A stretch of 64,000 nucleotides of DNA, from the NCBI GenBank assembly GCA_964019135.1, contig OZ025253.1:11227059-11291058 (forward strand), read 5' to 3'. The notes beneath the pieces were generated by a model. The model saw only the letters and a list, made by a program, of their open reading frames with translations. It was not told the origin of the DNA and searched no databases. Below, in pieces: positions 1-10,600 of the stretch. This stretch comes from Arenicola marina. Taxonomy: Eukaryota; Annelida; Polychaeta; Arenicolidae. The position numbers and the translations under genes were made by a program. How positions within the stretch are numbered: position 1 is the first letter of the stretch; every line of letters begins with the position of its first letter.

Positions 1-519
1 GATCTATGTACTTGACACATTCTGCTGCCGTATTTGAAGAAAACAAATCGATTGTCGCTACTTTGCGCCAGTGTGTGATTTGCATCTGGGCGTGATGTCA
101 CATATGATATAAACATGTCGCATACGACGGTTTGTCATCAGCGAGGGGTCTGTCCGACCTCCAAGCGCGTGTCTACTCGTCATCTGATTAGCGGAATATG
201 CGTGTGACGTCGTCAGATGATTGGCAGCTTGGATCGGTCTATAGTAAAACCTCCCTGCTCGACCACCTCCCTAAGCCAATCGATTATTTCCAGTCCCGGC
301 GGTCGGCCTATACCGTAGTATTGCAACAGTATTCTATAACCCGATCACTGAAAGTCGATCGGTCATTTTCGTCCCACGCTCCATTTCCCCAAGTCGATCG
401 GTTGTCGGCTGGTGGTCCACACACCAAGACGGGGGCGGAAGTATTAGTGTCTCCGGCTGACTGCGATAGAACACACACACTCGGGCAATAACGCATGTGG
501 ACATTGTGAACTAGTTAGC

Positions 520-694
520 CAGGGAAGGATCTAGAGGGGGGGGGGGATAAAGGGGTTGCACCCCCCCCCTCCCCCCTTGGGAACTTGGACTTACACTGTA
601 AAAGTCGGGTTCTCCGAGCACCCCCAACCCTGGTCTCAAGTTTTCACAGAGCAACCCCCCCGCCCCCCTTTGCACATTCCTAGATCCGCCCCTG
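520..694. mobile_element. Probable short non-autonomous DNA transposon (MITE, hAT-like ends)
   Basis: The left end reads CAGGGAAGGATCTAG. The right end, on the opposite strand, reads CAGGGGCGGATCTAG, so 13 of 15 terminal bases are inverted repeats. Both ends run into G-rich or C-rich stretches and the element is about 175 bp, far too short to encode a transposase. CAGGGGCGGATC-type ends are common on hAT-family non-autonomous elements (family knowledge). I could not find a clean 8-bp target duplication: the left flank ends TTAGC and the right flank begins ATAGC. The family call is therefore tentative. Confidence 0.45.
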
Positions 695-1353
695 ATAGCT
701 ATCTTGGGATGTATGATACATGTACGCGTGTTGTTGGCGATTGTTAGAGTATACATTGTAACTTTGATAATCATAATCATACTCAATACCTTTATAACAC
801 AATCGGGCGATACCATCTGTGAACGGCGTGAGCTTTGGTAATCTTGACCACAAGACTTCGTCTTGTTATAACACACATTTAAGATATAAGTAGAGGCTAT
901 ATATGGTAGAGGTGTTGGTCTTATGAATCGTTATCTCACTGAGCGTCATGGCAGCAACACTGAACATGCGAAGGAGCTTCCACTTTCAGCACGAAGGAAC
1001 GCTAGGGCAGGAGCAATCAACAGCTTGCTGATGTCTTGGGCATCGAAAAATCTACATATCTGAACATACTCAAGCGTAAAGCTGGTTACATTATGTATAT
1101 TGTAACCGAATTGCCAAGTTAGACGGCGGATTGCATTGTGTAGCCAAAGAAACATCGGATCTGTTAACATGTATATATTCACCTGTCGTGTATCGTGAGA
1201 CTTCCTCATTTGGATCTCTTGTAACAATGTTGTAACAGCTATAGTGGGGGTCCGATTCCTGATGGCTACCTAAGCGACTACTCGGATCACCAGAAAGATA
1301 CCGGGATGTGGTTGTGAAACCGTAGCCACCCACTGGTCGCCACACATTCGGAT

Positions 1354-1360
1354 TATATTA
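1354..1360 (+). promoter_or_regulatory. Weak TATA-like candidate
   Basis: TATATTA lies 164-170 bp upstream of the ATG at 1524. A start about 30 bp downstream would give a 5' UTR of roughly 140 nt. No initiator or other core element is evident, so this is only a candidate. Another TATAAG at 885-890 lies too far upstream unless there is an unseen 5' UTR intron. Confidence 0.15.
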
Positions 1361-1523
1361 CGCCCCAAGTAACTTCCCGGTGGCACAGTCGCCACTTTAA
1401 AATCGGCCCCGTTTCCCTTCGCAAGCGTCACAACCAAGAGAGGACGAGATCCCTGAAGGTCGGACATCGGGCTCACGAGTGTATCAAAGGGTCTTGGGAA
1501 GCATTTCCACCTCGGCATTGATC

Positions 1524-1611
1524 ATGAAGACCGGGTTCGTTCTCCTGCTCGCAGCCATTGCAGCCTTGCAGAGCGTCGCGTGTGCTGAAACCGATGTCTA
1601 TGAAAGAGAAG
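1524..1611 (+). CDS. Exon 1: start codon and signal peptide
   Basis: This exon encodes M1 to E29 plus the first base of codon 30. The start is the ATG at 1524, because it is followed directly by a basic residue, a ten-residue hydrophobic core and an A-C-A cleavage motif, which is a textbook signal peptide. The donor at 1612 is G|GTAAGT, a perfect consensus. The mature N-terminus would be ETDVYERE. Confidence 0.8.
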
Positions 1612-4600
1612 GTAAGTTTGTTATATATGCTCCCTGGTAGCAGTTTACTGAAGGACCGAACGCTCGCAAGTTGAAGGCGAAGAGTGGCGTGGTGAGATGG
1701 GATGTGACATGTATGGCGCAGTTTCTCGTTTATCGTTTCTCTACTCTGATCCAGAAGAACCCCCGTGATAAAATTTATATATTTAGACTTGTATTAAAAT
1801 ACATTAACAAAACAGGTAAATTAAGGTGAAATTGAGTAAATTAAGATAAATTAGGTAAACAGAGGTACAATTAAGGTACAACTAAGGTAAATTAGGTAAA
1901 TTAAGGTAAACTAAGGTAAAATCCTATACAATTTTATAAATTAAGGTAAAATTAGGTAACTTCAGATGCGTTGCTGCTCAGATAATTATCGTGACGCTTA
2001 ATGTTTAACTGAGGAAAGTATAACCTAAACTATACCTTTTCACCATAGTGAGCAATGGCGGCCGTTACTTACCTTCACGCCGCGCCGTGGCGGCCGTTAC
2101 TTACCTTCACGCCGCGCCGTGGCGGCCGTTACTTACCTTCACGCCGCGCCGTGGCGGCCGTTACTTACCTTCACGCCGCGCCGTGGCGGCCGTTACTTAC
2201 CTTCACGCCGCGCCGTGGCGGCCGTTACTTACCTTCACGCCGCGCTGTGGCGGCCGTTACTTACCTTCACGCCGCGCCGTGGCGGCCGTTACTTACCTTC
2301 ACGCCGCGCCGTGACTCACTGCTGGTATTTCTTTCCGGCCGCGTGGCATGTTCCAAAGGTGTAAAATGACGAGTTGTGTCGCATGGCTTGGGTTCACCGC
2401 CTCCTTACATTGTATAGAAGACCGGTTTACGGATTATTGTTCATGGGTGGATGGTTGGGAGGGGTGACAATCCCTATGGCTGGGATGACGACAGGGTTGA
2501 CACATGAGCTTTCTGAGACGGGGCCGAGAGGCGGTGAGGGCGGAGCGCAGTGGGAGGGAGGCCGAGAGGCGGTGAGGGCGGAGCGCAGTGGGAGGGAGGC
2601 CGAGAGGCGGTGAGGGCGGAGCGCAGTGGGAGGGAGGCCGAGAGGCGGTGAGGGCGGAGCGCAGTGGGAGGGAGGCCGAGAGGCGGTGAGGGCGGAGCGC
2701 AGTGGGAGGGAGGCCGAGAGGCGGTGAGGGCGGAGCGCAGTGGGAGGGAGGCCGAGAGGCGGTGAGGGCGGAGCGCAGTGGGAGGGAGGCCGAGAGGCGG
2801 TGAGGGCGGAGCGCAGTGGGAGGGAGGCCGAGAGGCGGTGAGGGCGGAGCGCAGTGGGAGGGAGGCCGAGAGGCGGTGAGGGCGGTGCGCAGTGGGAGGG
2901 AGGCCGAGAGGCGGTGAGAGCGGAGCGCAGTGGGAGGGAGGCCGAGAGGCGGTGAGGGCGGAGCGCAGTGGGAGGGAGGCCGAGAGGCGGTGAGGGCGGA
3001 GCGCAGTGGGAGGGAGGCCGAGAGGCGGTGAGGGCGGAGCGCAGTGGGAGGGAGGCCGAGAGGCGGTGAGGGCGGAGCGCAGTGGGAGGGAGGCCGAGAG
3101 GCGGTGAGGGCGGAGCGCAGTGGGAGGGAGGCCGAGAGGCGGTGAGGGCGGTGCGCAGTGGGAGGGAGGCCGAGAGGCGGTGAGGGCGGAGCGCAGTGGG
3201 AGGGAGGCCGAGAGGCGGTGAGGGCGGAGCGCAGTGGGAGGGAGGCCGAGAGGCGGTGAGGGCGGAGCGCAGTGGGAGGGAGGCCGAGAGGCGGTGAGGG
3301 CGGAGCGCAGTGGGAGGGAGGCCGAGAGGCGGTGAGGGCGGTGCGCAGTGGGAGGGAGGCCGAGAGGCGGTGAGGGCGGAGCGCAGTGGGAGGGAGGAAA
3401 TCCCTATGGCTGGGATGACGAGAGGGTTGACACATGAGCTTTCTGAGACGGGGCCGAGAGGCGGTGAGGGCGGAGCGCAGTGGGAGGGAGGCCGAGAGGC
3501 GGTGAGGGCGGTGCGCAGTGGGAGGGAGGCCGAGAGGCGGTGAGGGCGGAGCGCAGTGGGAGGGAGGCCGAGAGGCGGTGAGGGCGGAGCGCAGTGGGAG
3601 GGAGGCCGAGAGGCGGTGAGGGCGGTGCGCAGTGGGAGGGAGGCCGAGAGGCGGTGAGGGCGGTGCGCAGTGGGAGAGAGGAAATCCCTATGGCTGGGAT
3701 GACGAGAGGGTTGACACATGAGCTTTCTGAGACGGGGCCGAGAGGCGGTGAGGGCGGAGCGCAGTGGGAGGGAGGCCGAGAGGCGGTGAGGGCGGAGCGC
3801 AGTGGGAGGGAGGAAACCCCTATGGCTGGGATGACGAGAGGGTTGACACATGAGCTTTCTGAGACGGGGCCGAGAGGCGGTGAGGGCGGAGCGCAGTGGG
3901 AGGGAGGCCGAGAGGCGGTGAGGGCGGAGCGCAGTGGGAGGGAGGAAATCCCTATGGCTGGGATGACGAGAGGGTTGACACATGAGCTTTCTGAGACGGG
4001 GCCGAGAGGCGGTGAGGGCGGTGCGCAGTGGGAGGGAGGCCGAGAGGCGGTGAGGGCGGAGCGCAGTGGGAGGGAGGCCGAGAGGCGGTGAGGGCGGAGC
4101 GCAGTGGGAGGGAGGCCGAGAGGCGGTGAGGGCGGTGCGCAGTGGGAGGGAGGCCGAGAGGCGGTGAGGGCGGAGCGCAGTGGAAGGGAGGAAATCCCTA
4201 TGGCTGGGATGACGAGAGGGTTGACACATGAGCTTTCTGAGACGGGGCCGAGAGGCGGTGAGGGCGGAGCGCAGTGGGAGGGAGGCCGAGAGGCGGTGAG
4301 GGCGGAGCGCAGTGGGAGGGAGGCCGAGAGGCGGTGAGGGCGGAGCGCAGTGGGAGGGAGGCCGAGAGGCGGTGAGGGCGGAGCGCAGTGGGAGGGAGGC
4401 CGAGAGGCAGTGAGGGCGGAGCGCAGTGGGAGGGAGGCCGAGAGGCGGTGAGGGCGGAGCGCAGTGGGAGGGAGGCCGAGAGGCGGTGAGGGCGGAGCGC
4501 AGTGGGAGGGAGGCCGAGAGGCGGTGAGGGCGGAGCGCAGTGGGAGGGAGGAAATCCCTATGGCTGGGATGACGAGAGGGTTGACACATGAGCTTTCTGA

Positions 4601-7600
4601 GACGGGGCCGAGAGGCGGTGAGGGCGGAGCGCAGTGGGAGGGAGGCCGAGAGGCGGTGAGGGCGGAGCGCAGTGGGAGGGAGGCCGACAGGCGGTGAGGG
4701 CGGAGCGCAGTGGGAGGGAGGCCGAGAGGCGGTGAGGGCGGAGCGCAGTGGGAGGGAGGCCGAGAGGCGGTGAGGGCGGAGCGCATTGGGAGGGAGGCCG
4801 AGAGGCGGTGAGGGCGGAACGCAGTGGGAGGGAGGCCGAGAGGCGGTGAGGGCGGAGCGCAGTGGGAGGGAGGCCGAGAGGCGGTGAGGGCGGAGCGCAG
4901 TGGGAGGGAGGCCGAGAGGCGGTGAGGGCGGAGCGCAGTGGGAAGGAGGCCGAGAGGCGGTGAGGGCGGAGCGCAGTGGGAGGGAGGCCGAGAGGCGGTG
5001 AGGGCGGAGCGCAGTGGGAGGGAGGCCGAGAGGCGGTGAGGGCGGTGCGCAGTGGGAGGGAGGCCGAGAGGCGGTGAGGGCGGTGCGCAGTGGGAGGGAG
5101 GCCGAGAGGCGGTGAGGGCGGTGCGCAGTGGGAGGGAGGCCGAGAGGCGGTGAGGGCGGTGCGCAGTGGGAGGGAGGCCGAGAGGCGGTGAGGGCGGTGC
5201 GCAGTGGGAGGGAGGCCGAGAGGCGGTGAGGGCGGAGCGCAGTGGGAGGGAGGCCGAGAGGCGGTGAGGGCGGAGCGCAGTGGGAGGGAGGCCGAGAGGC
5301 GGTGAGGGCGGAGCGCAGTGGGAGGGAGGCCGAGAGGCGGTGAGGGCGGAGCGCAGTGGGAGGGAGGAAATCCCTATGGCTGGGATGACGAGAGGGTTGA
5401 CACATGAGCTTTCTGAGACGGGGCCGAGAGGCGGTGAGGGCGGAGCGCAGTGGGAGGGAGGCCGAGAGGCGGTGAGGGCGGAGCGCAGTGGGAGGGAGGA
5501 AATCCCTATGGCTGGGATGACGAGAGGGTTGACACATGAGCTTTCTGAGACGGGGCCGAGAGGCGGTGAGGGCGGAGCGCAGTGGGAGGGAGGCCGAGAG
5601 GCGGTGAGGGCGGAGCGCAGTGGGAGGGAGGCCGAGAGGCGGTGAGGGCGGAGCGCAGTGGGAGGGAGGCCGAGAGGCGGTGAGGGCGGAGCGCAGTGGG
5701 AGGGAGGCCGAGAGGCGGTGAGGGCGGAGCGCAGTGGGAGGGAGGCCGAGAGGCGGTGAGGGCGGAGCGCAGTGGGAGGGAGGCCGAGAGGCGGTGAGGG
5801 CGGTGCGCAGTGGGAGGGAGGCCGAGAGGCGGTGAGGGCGGAGCGCAGTGGGAGGGAGGAAATCCCTAGGGCTGGGATGACGAGAGGGTTGACACATGAG
5901 CTTTCTGAGACGGGGCCGAGAGGCGGTGAGGGCGGAGCGCAGTGGGAGGGAGGCCGAGAGGCGGTGAGGGCGGAGCGCAGTGGGAGGGAGGCCGAGAGGC
6001 GGTGAGGGCGGAGCGCAGTGGGAGGAAGGCCGAGAGGCGGTGAGGGCGGAGCGCAGTGGGAGGGAGGCCGAGAGGCGGTGAGGGCGGAGCGCAGTGGGAG
6101 GGAGGCCGAGAGGCGGTGAGGGCGGAGCGCAGTGGGAGGGAGGCCGAGAGGCGGTGAGGGCGGTGCGCAGTGGGAGGGAGGCCGAGAGGCGGTGAGGGCG
6201 GTGCGCAGTGGGAGGGAGGCCGAGAGGCGGTGAGGGCGGAGCGCAGTGGGAGGGAGGCCGAGAGGCGGTGAGGGCGGTGCGCAGTGGGAGGGAGGCCGAG
6301 AGGCGGTGAGGGCGGAGCGCAGTGGGAGGGAGGAAATCCCTATGGCTGGGATGACGAGAGGGTTGACACATGAGCTTTCTGAGACGGGGCCGAGAGGCGG
6401 TGAGGGCGGAGCGCAGTGGGAGGGAGGCCGAGAGGCGGTGAGGGCGGAGCGCAGTGGGAGGGAGGCCGAGAGGCGGTGAGGGCGGACCGCAGTGGGAGGG
6501 AGGCCGAGAGGCGGTGAGGGCGGAGCGCAGTGGGAGGGAGGCCGAGAGGCGGTGAGGGCGGAGCGCAGTGGGAGGGAGGCCGAGAGGCGGTGAGGGCGGA
6601 GCGCAGTGGGAGGGAGGCCGAGAGGCGGTGAGGGCGGTGCGCAGTGGGAGGGAGGCCGAGAGGCGCTGAGGGCGGAGCGCAGTGGGAGGGAGGAAATCCC
6701 TAGGGCTGGGATGACGAGAGGGTTGACACATGAGCTTTCTGAGACGGGGCCGAGAGGCGGTGAGGGCGGAGCGCAGTGGGAGGGAGGCCGAGAGGCGGTG
6801 AGGGCGGAGCGCAGTGGGAGGGAGGCCGAGAGGCGGTGAGGGCGGAGCGCAGTGGGAGGGAGGCCGAGAGGCGGTGAGGGCGGAGCGCAGTGGGAGGGAG
6901 GAAATCCCTATGGCTGGGATGACGAGAGGGTTGACACATGAGCTTTCTGAGACGGGGCCGAGAGGCGGTGAGGGCGGAGCGCAGTGGGAGGGAGGCCGAG
7001 AGGCGGTGAGGGCGGAGCGCAGTGGGAGGGAGGCCGAGAGGCGGTGAGGGCGGAGCGCAGTGGGAGGGAGGCCGAGAGGCGGTGAGGGCGGTGCGCAGTG
7101 GGAGGGAGGCCGAGAGGCGGTGAGGGCGGTGCGCAGTGGGAGGGAGGCCGAGAGGCGGTGAGGGCGGAGCGCAGTGGGAGGGAGGCCGAGAGGCGGTGAG
7201 GGCGGTGCGCAGTGGGAGGGAGGCCGAGAGGCGGTGAGGGCGGAGCGCAGTGGGAGGGAGGCCGAGAGGCGGTGAGGGCGGAGCGCAGTGGGAGGGAGGC
7301 CGAGAGGCGGTGAGGGCGGAGCGCAGTGGGAGGGAGGCCGAGAGGCGGTGAGGGCGGTGCGCAGTGGGAGGGAGGCCGAGAGCCGGTGAGGGCGGTGCGC
7401 AGTGGGAGGGATGCCGAGAGGCGGTGAGGGCGGAGCGCAGTGGGAGGGAGGCCGAGAGGCGGTGAGGGCGGAGCGCAGTGGGAGGGAGGCCGAGAGGCGG
7501 TGAGGGCGGAGCGCAGTGGGAGGGAGGAAATCCCTATGGCTGGGATGACGAGAGGGTTGACACATGAGCTTTCTGAGACGGGGCCGAGAGGCGGTGAGGG

Positions 7601-10600
7601 CGGAGCGCAGTGGGAGGGAGGCCGAGAGGCGGTGAGGGCGGAGCGCAGTGGGAGGGAGGCCGAGAGGCGGTGAGGGCGGAGCGCAGTGGGAGGGAGGCCG
7701 AGAGGCGGTGAGGGCGGAGCGCAGTGGGAGGGAGGAAATCCCTATGGCTGGGATGACGAGAGGGTTGACACATGAGCTTTCTGAGACGGGGCCGAGAGGC
7801 GGTGAGGGCGGAGCGCAGTGGGAGGGAGGCCGAGAGGCGGTGAGGGCGGAGCGCAGTGGGAGGGAGGCCGAGAGGCGGTGAGGGCGGAGCGCAGTGGGAG
7901 GGAGGCCGAGAGGCGGTGAGGGCGGAGCGCAGTGGGAGGGAGGCCGAGAGGCGGTGAGGGCGGAGCGCAGTGGGAGGGAGGCCGAGAGGCGGTGAGGGCG
8001 GTGCGCAGTGTGAGGGAGGCCGAGAGGCGGTGAGGGCGGTGCGCAGTGGGAGGGAGGCCGAGAGGCGGTGAGGGCGGAGCGCAGTGGGAGGGAGGCCGAG
8101 AGGCGGTGAGGGCGGTGCGCAGTGGGAGGGAGGCCGAGAGGCGGTGAGGGCGGTGCGCAGTGGGAGGGAGGCCGAGAGGCGGTGAGGGCGGAGCGCAGTG
8201 GGAGGGAGGCCGAGAGGCGGTGAGGGCGGAGCGCAGTGGGAGGGAGGCCGAGAGGCGGTGAGGGCGGAGCGCAGTGGGAGGGAGGCCGAGAGGCGGTGAG
8301 GGCGGAGCGCAGTGGGAGGGAGGAAATCCCTATGGCTGGGATGACGAGAGGGTTGACACATGAGCTTTGTGAGACGGGGCCGAGAGGCGGTGAGGGCGGA
8401 GCGCAGTGGGAGGGAGGCCGAGAGGCGGTGAGGGCGGAGCGCAGTGGGAGGGAGGCCGAGAGGCGGTGAGGGCGGAGCGCAGTGGGAGGGAGGCCGAGAG
8501 GCGGTGAGGGCGGAGCGCAGTGGGAGGGAGGCCGAGAGGCGGTGAGGGCGGAGCGCAGTGGGAGGGAGGCCGAGAGGCGGTGAGGGCGGAGCGCAGTGGG
8601 AGGGAGGAAATCCCTATGGCTGGGATGACGAGAGGTTGACACATGAGCTTCCTGAGACGGGGCCGAGAGGCGGTGAGGGCGGAGCGCAGTGGGAGGGAGG
8701 CCGAGAGGCGGTGAGGGCGGAGCGCAGTGGGAGGGAGGCCGAGAGGCGGTGAGGGCGGAGCGCAGTGGGAGGGAGGCCGAGAGGCGGTGAGGGCGGAGCG
8801 CAGTGGGAGGGAGGCCGAGAGGCGGTGAGGGCGGAGCGCAGTGGGAGGGAGGCCGAGAGGCGGTGAGGGCGGAGCGCAGTGGGAGGGAGGCCGAGAGGCG
8901 GTGAGGGCGGAGCGCAGTGGGAGGGAGGCCGAGAGGCGGTGAGGGCGGAGCGCAGTGGGAGGGAGGCCGAGAGGCGGTGAGGGCGGAGCGCAGTGGGAGG
9001 GAGGCCGAGAGGCGGTGAGGGCGGTGCGCAGTGGGAGGGAGGAAATCCCTATGGCTGGGATGACGAGAGGGTTGACACATGAGCTTTCTGAGACGGGGCC
9101 GAGAGGCGGTGAGGGCGGAGCGCAGTGGGAGGGAGGCCGAGAGGCGGTGAGGGCGGAGCGCAGTGGGAGGGAGGCCGAGAGGCGGTGAGGGCGGAGCGCA
9201 GTGGGAGGGAGGCCGAGAGGCGGTGAGGGCGGAGCGCCGTGGGAGGGAGGCCGAGAGGCGGTGAGGGCGGTGCGCAGTGGGAGGGAGGCCGAGAGGCGGT
9301 GAGGGCGGAGCGCAGTGGGAGGGAGGCCGAGAGCCGGTGAGGGCGGAGCGCAGTGGGAGGGAGGCCGAGAGGCGGTGAGGGCGGAGCGCAGTGGGAGGGA
9401 GGCCGAGAGGCGGTGAGGGCGGTGCGCAGTGGGAGGGAGGCCGAGAGGCGGTGAGGGCGGTGCGCAGTGGGAGGGATGCCGAGAGGCGGTGAGGGCGGAG
9501 CGCAGTGGGAGGGAGGCCGAGAGGCGGTGAGGGCGGAGCGCAGTGGGAGGGAGGCCGAGAGGCGGTGAGGGCGGAGCGCAGTGGGAGGGAGGAAATCCCT
9601 ATGGCTGGGATGACGAGAGGGTTGACACATGAGCTTTCTGAGACGGGGCCGAGAGGCGGTGAGGGCGGAGCGCAGTGGGAGGGAGGCCGAGAGGCGGTGA
9701 GGGCGGAGCGCAGTGGGAGGGAGGCCGAGAGGCGGTGAGGGCGGAGCGCAGTGGGAGGGAGGCCGAGAGGCGGTGAGGGCGGAGCGCAGTGGGAGGGAGG
9801 AAATCCCTATGGCTGGGATGACGAGAGGGTTGACACATGAGCTTTCTGAGACGGGGCCGAGAGGCGGTGAGGGCGGAGCGCAGTGGGAGGGAGGCCGAGA
9901 GGCGGTGAGGGCGGAGCGCAGTAGGAGGGAGGCCGAGAGGCGGTGAGGGCGGAGCGCAGTGGGAGGGACGCCGAGAGGCGGTGAGGGCGGAGCGCAGTGG
10001 GAGGAAGGCCGAGAGGCGGTGAGGGCGGTGCGCAGTGTGAGGGAGGCCGAGAGGCGGTGAGGGCGGTGCGCAGTGGGAGGGAGGCCGAGAGGCGGTGAGG
10101 GCGGAGCGCAGTGGGAGGGAGGCCGAGAGGCGGTGAGGGCGGTGCGCAGTGGGAGGGAGGCCGAGAGGCGGTGAGGGCGGTGCGCAGTGGGAGGGAGGCC
10201 GAGAGGCGGTGAGGGCGGAGCGCAGTGGGAGGGAGGCCGAGAGGCGGTGAGGGCGGAGCGCAGTGGGAGGGAGGCCGAGAGGCGGTGAGGGCGGAGCGCA
10301 GTGGGAGGGAGGCCGAGAGGCGGTGAGGGCGGAGCGCAGTGGGAGGGAGGAAATCCCTATGGCTGGGATGACGAGAGGGTTGACACATGAGCTTTCTGAG
10401 ACGGGGCCGAGAGGCGGTGAGGGCGGAGCGCAGTGGGAGGGAGGCCGAGAGGCGGTGAGGGCGGAGCGCAGTGGGAGGGAGGCCGAGAGGCGGTGAGGGC
10501 GGAGCGCAGTGGGAGGGAGGCCGAGAGGCGGTGAGGGCGGAGCGCAGTGGGAGGGAGGCCGAGAGGCGGTGAGGGCGGAGCGCAGTGGGAGGGAGGAAAT

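Larger units (their letters stand above)
1..1523. other. 5' flank of the secreted-protein gene
   Basis: No open frame here resembles a protein and no RNA gene is visible. The short frames seen have no repeats, motifs or splice context that would support a gene. The stretch holds one probable short DNA transposon (520-694) and AT-rich sequence at about 700-930. The last few hundred bases should contain the promoter and 5' UTR of the gene that starts at 1524, but I cannot place the transcription start. Confidence 0.6.

Noticed and set aside
885-906. TATA-like sequence (TATAAG, TATATATGG) as the gene's promoter
   Set aside because: It lies more than 600 bp upstream of the ATG with no visible 5' UTR exon or splice donor to link it.
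2055-2369. Small plus-strand proteins of about 80-104 residues in the eight-copy array
   Set aside because: Three overlapping frames of the same 32-bp repeat, with no start context or splice support.
2427-9080. A minus-strand open frame of 2,217 codons, and similar ones at 12043-19083, 24588-32957, 28315-35925 and 38274-45617
   Set aside because: They lie entirely or almost entirely in tandem arrays, exist in all three frames because unit lengths are not multiples of three, and have no domain, signal or splice context. They are products of stop-free units.
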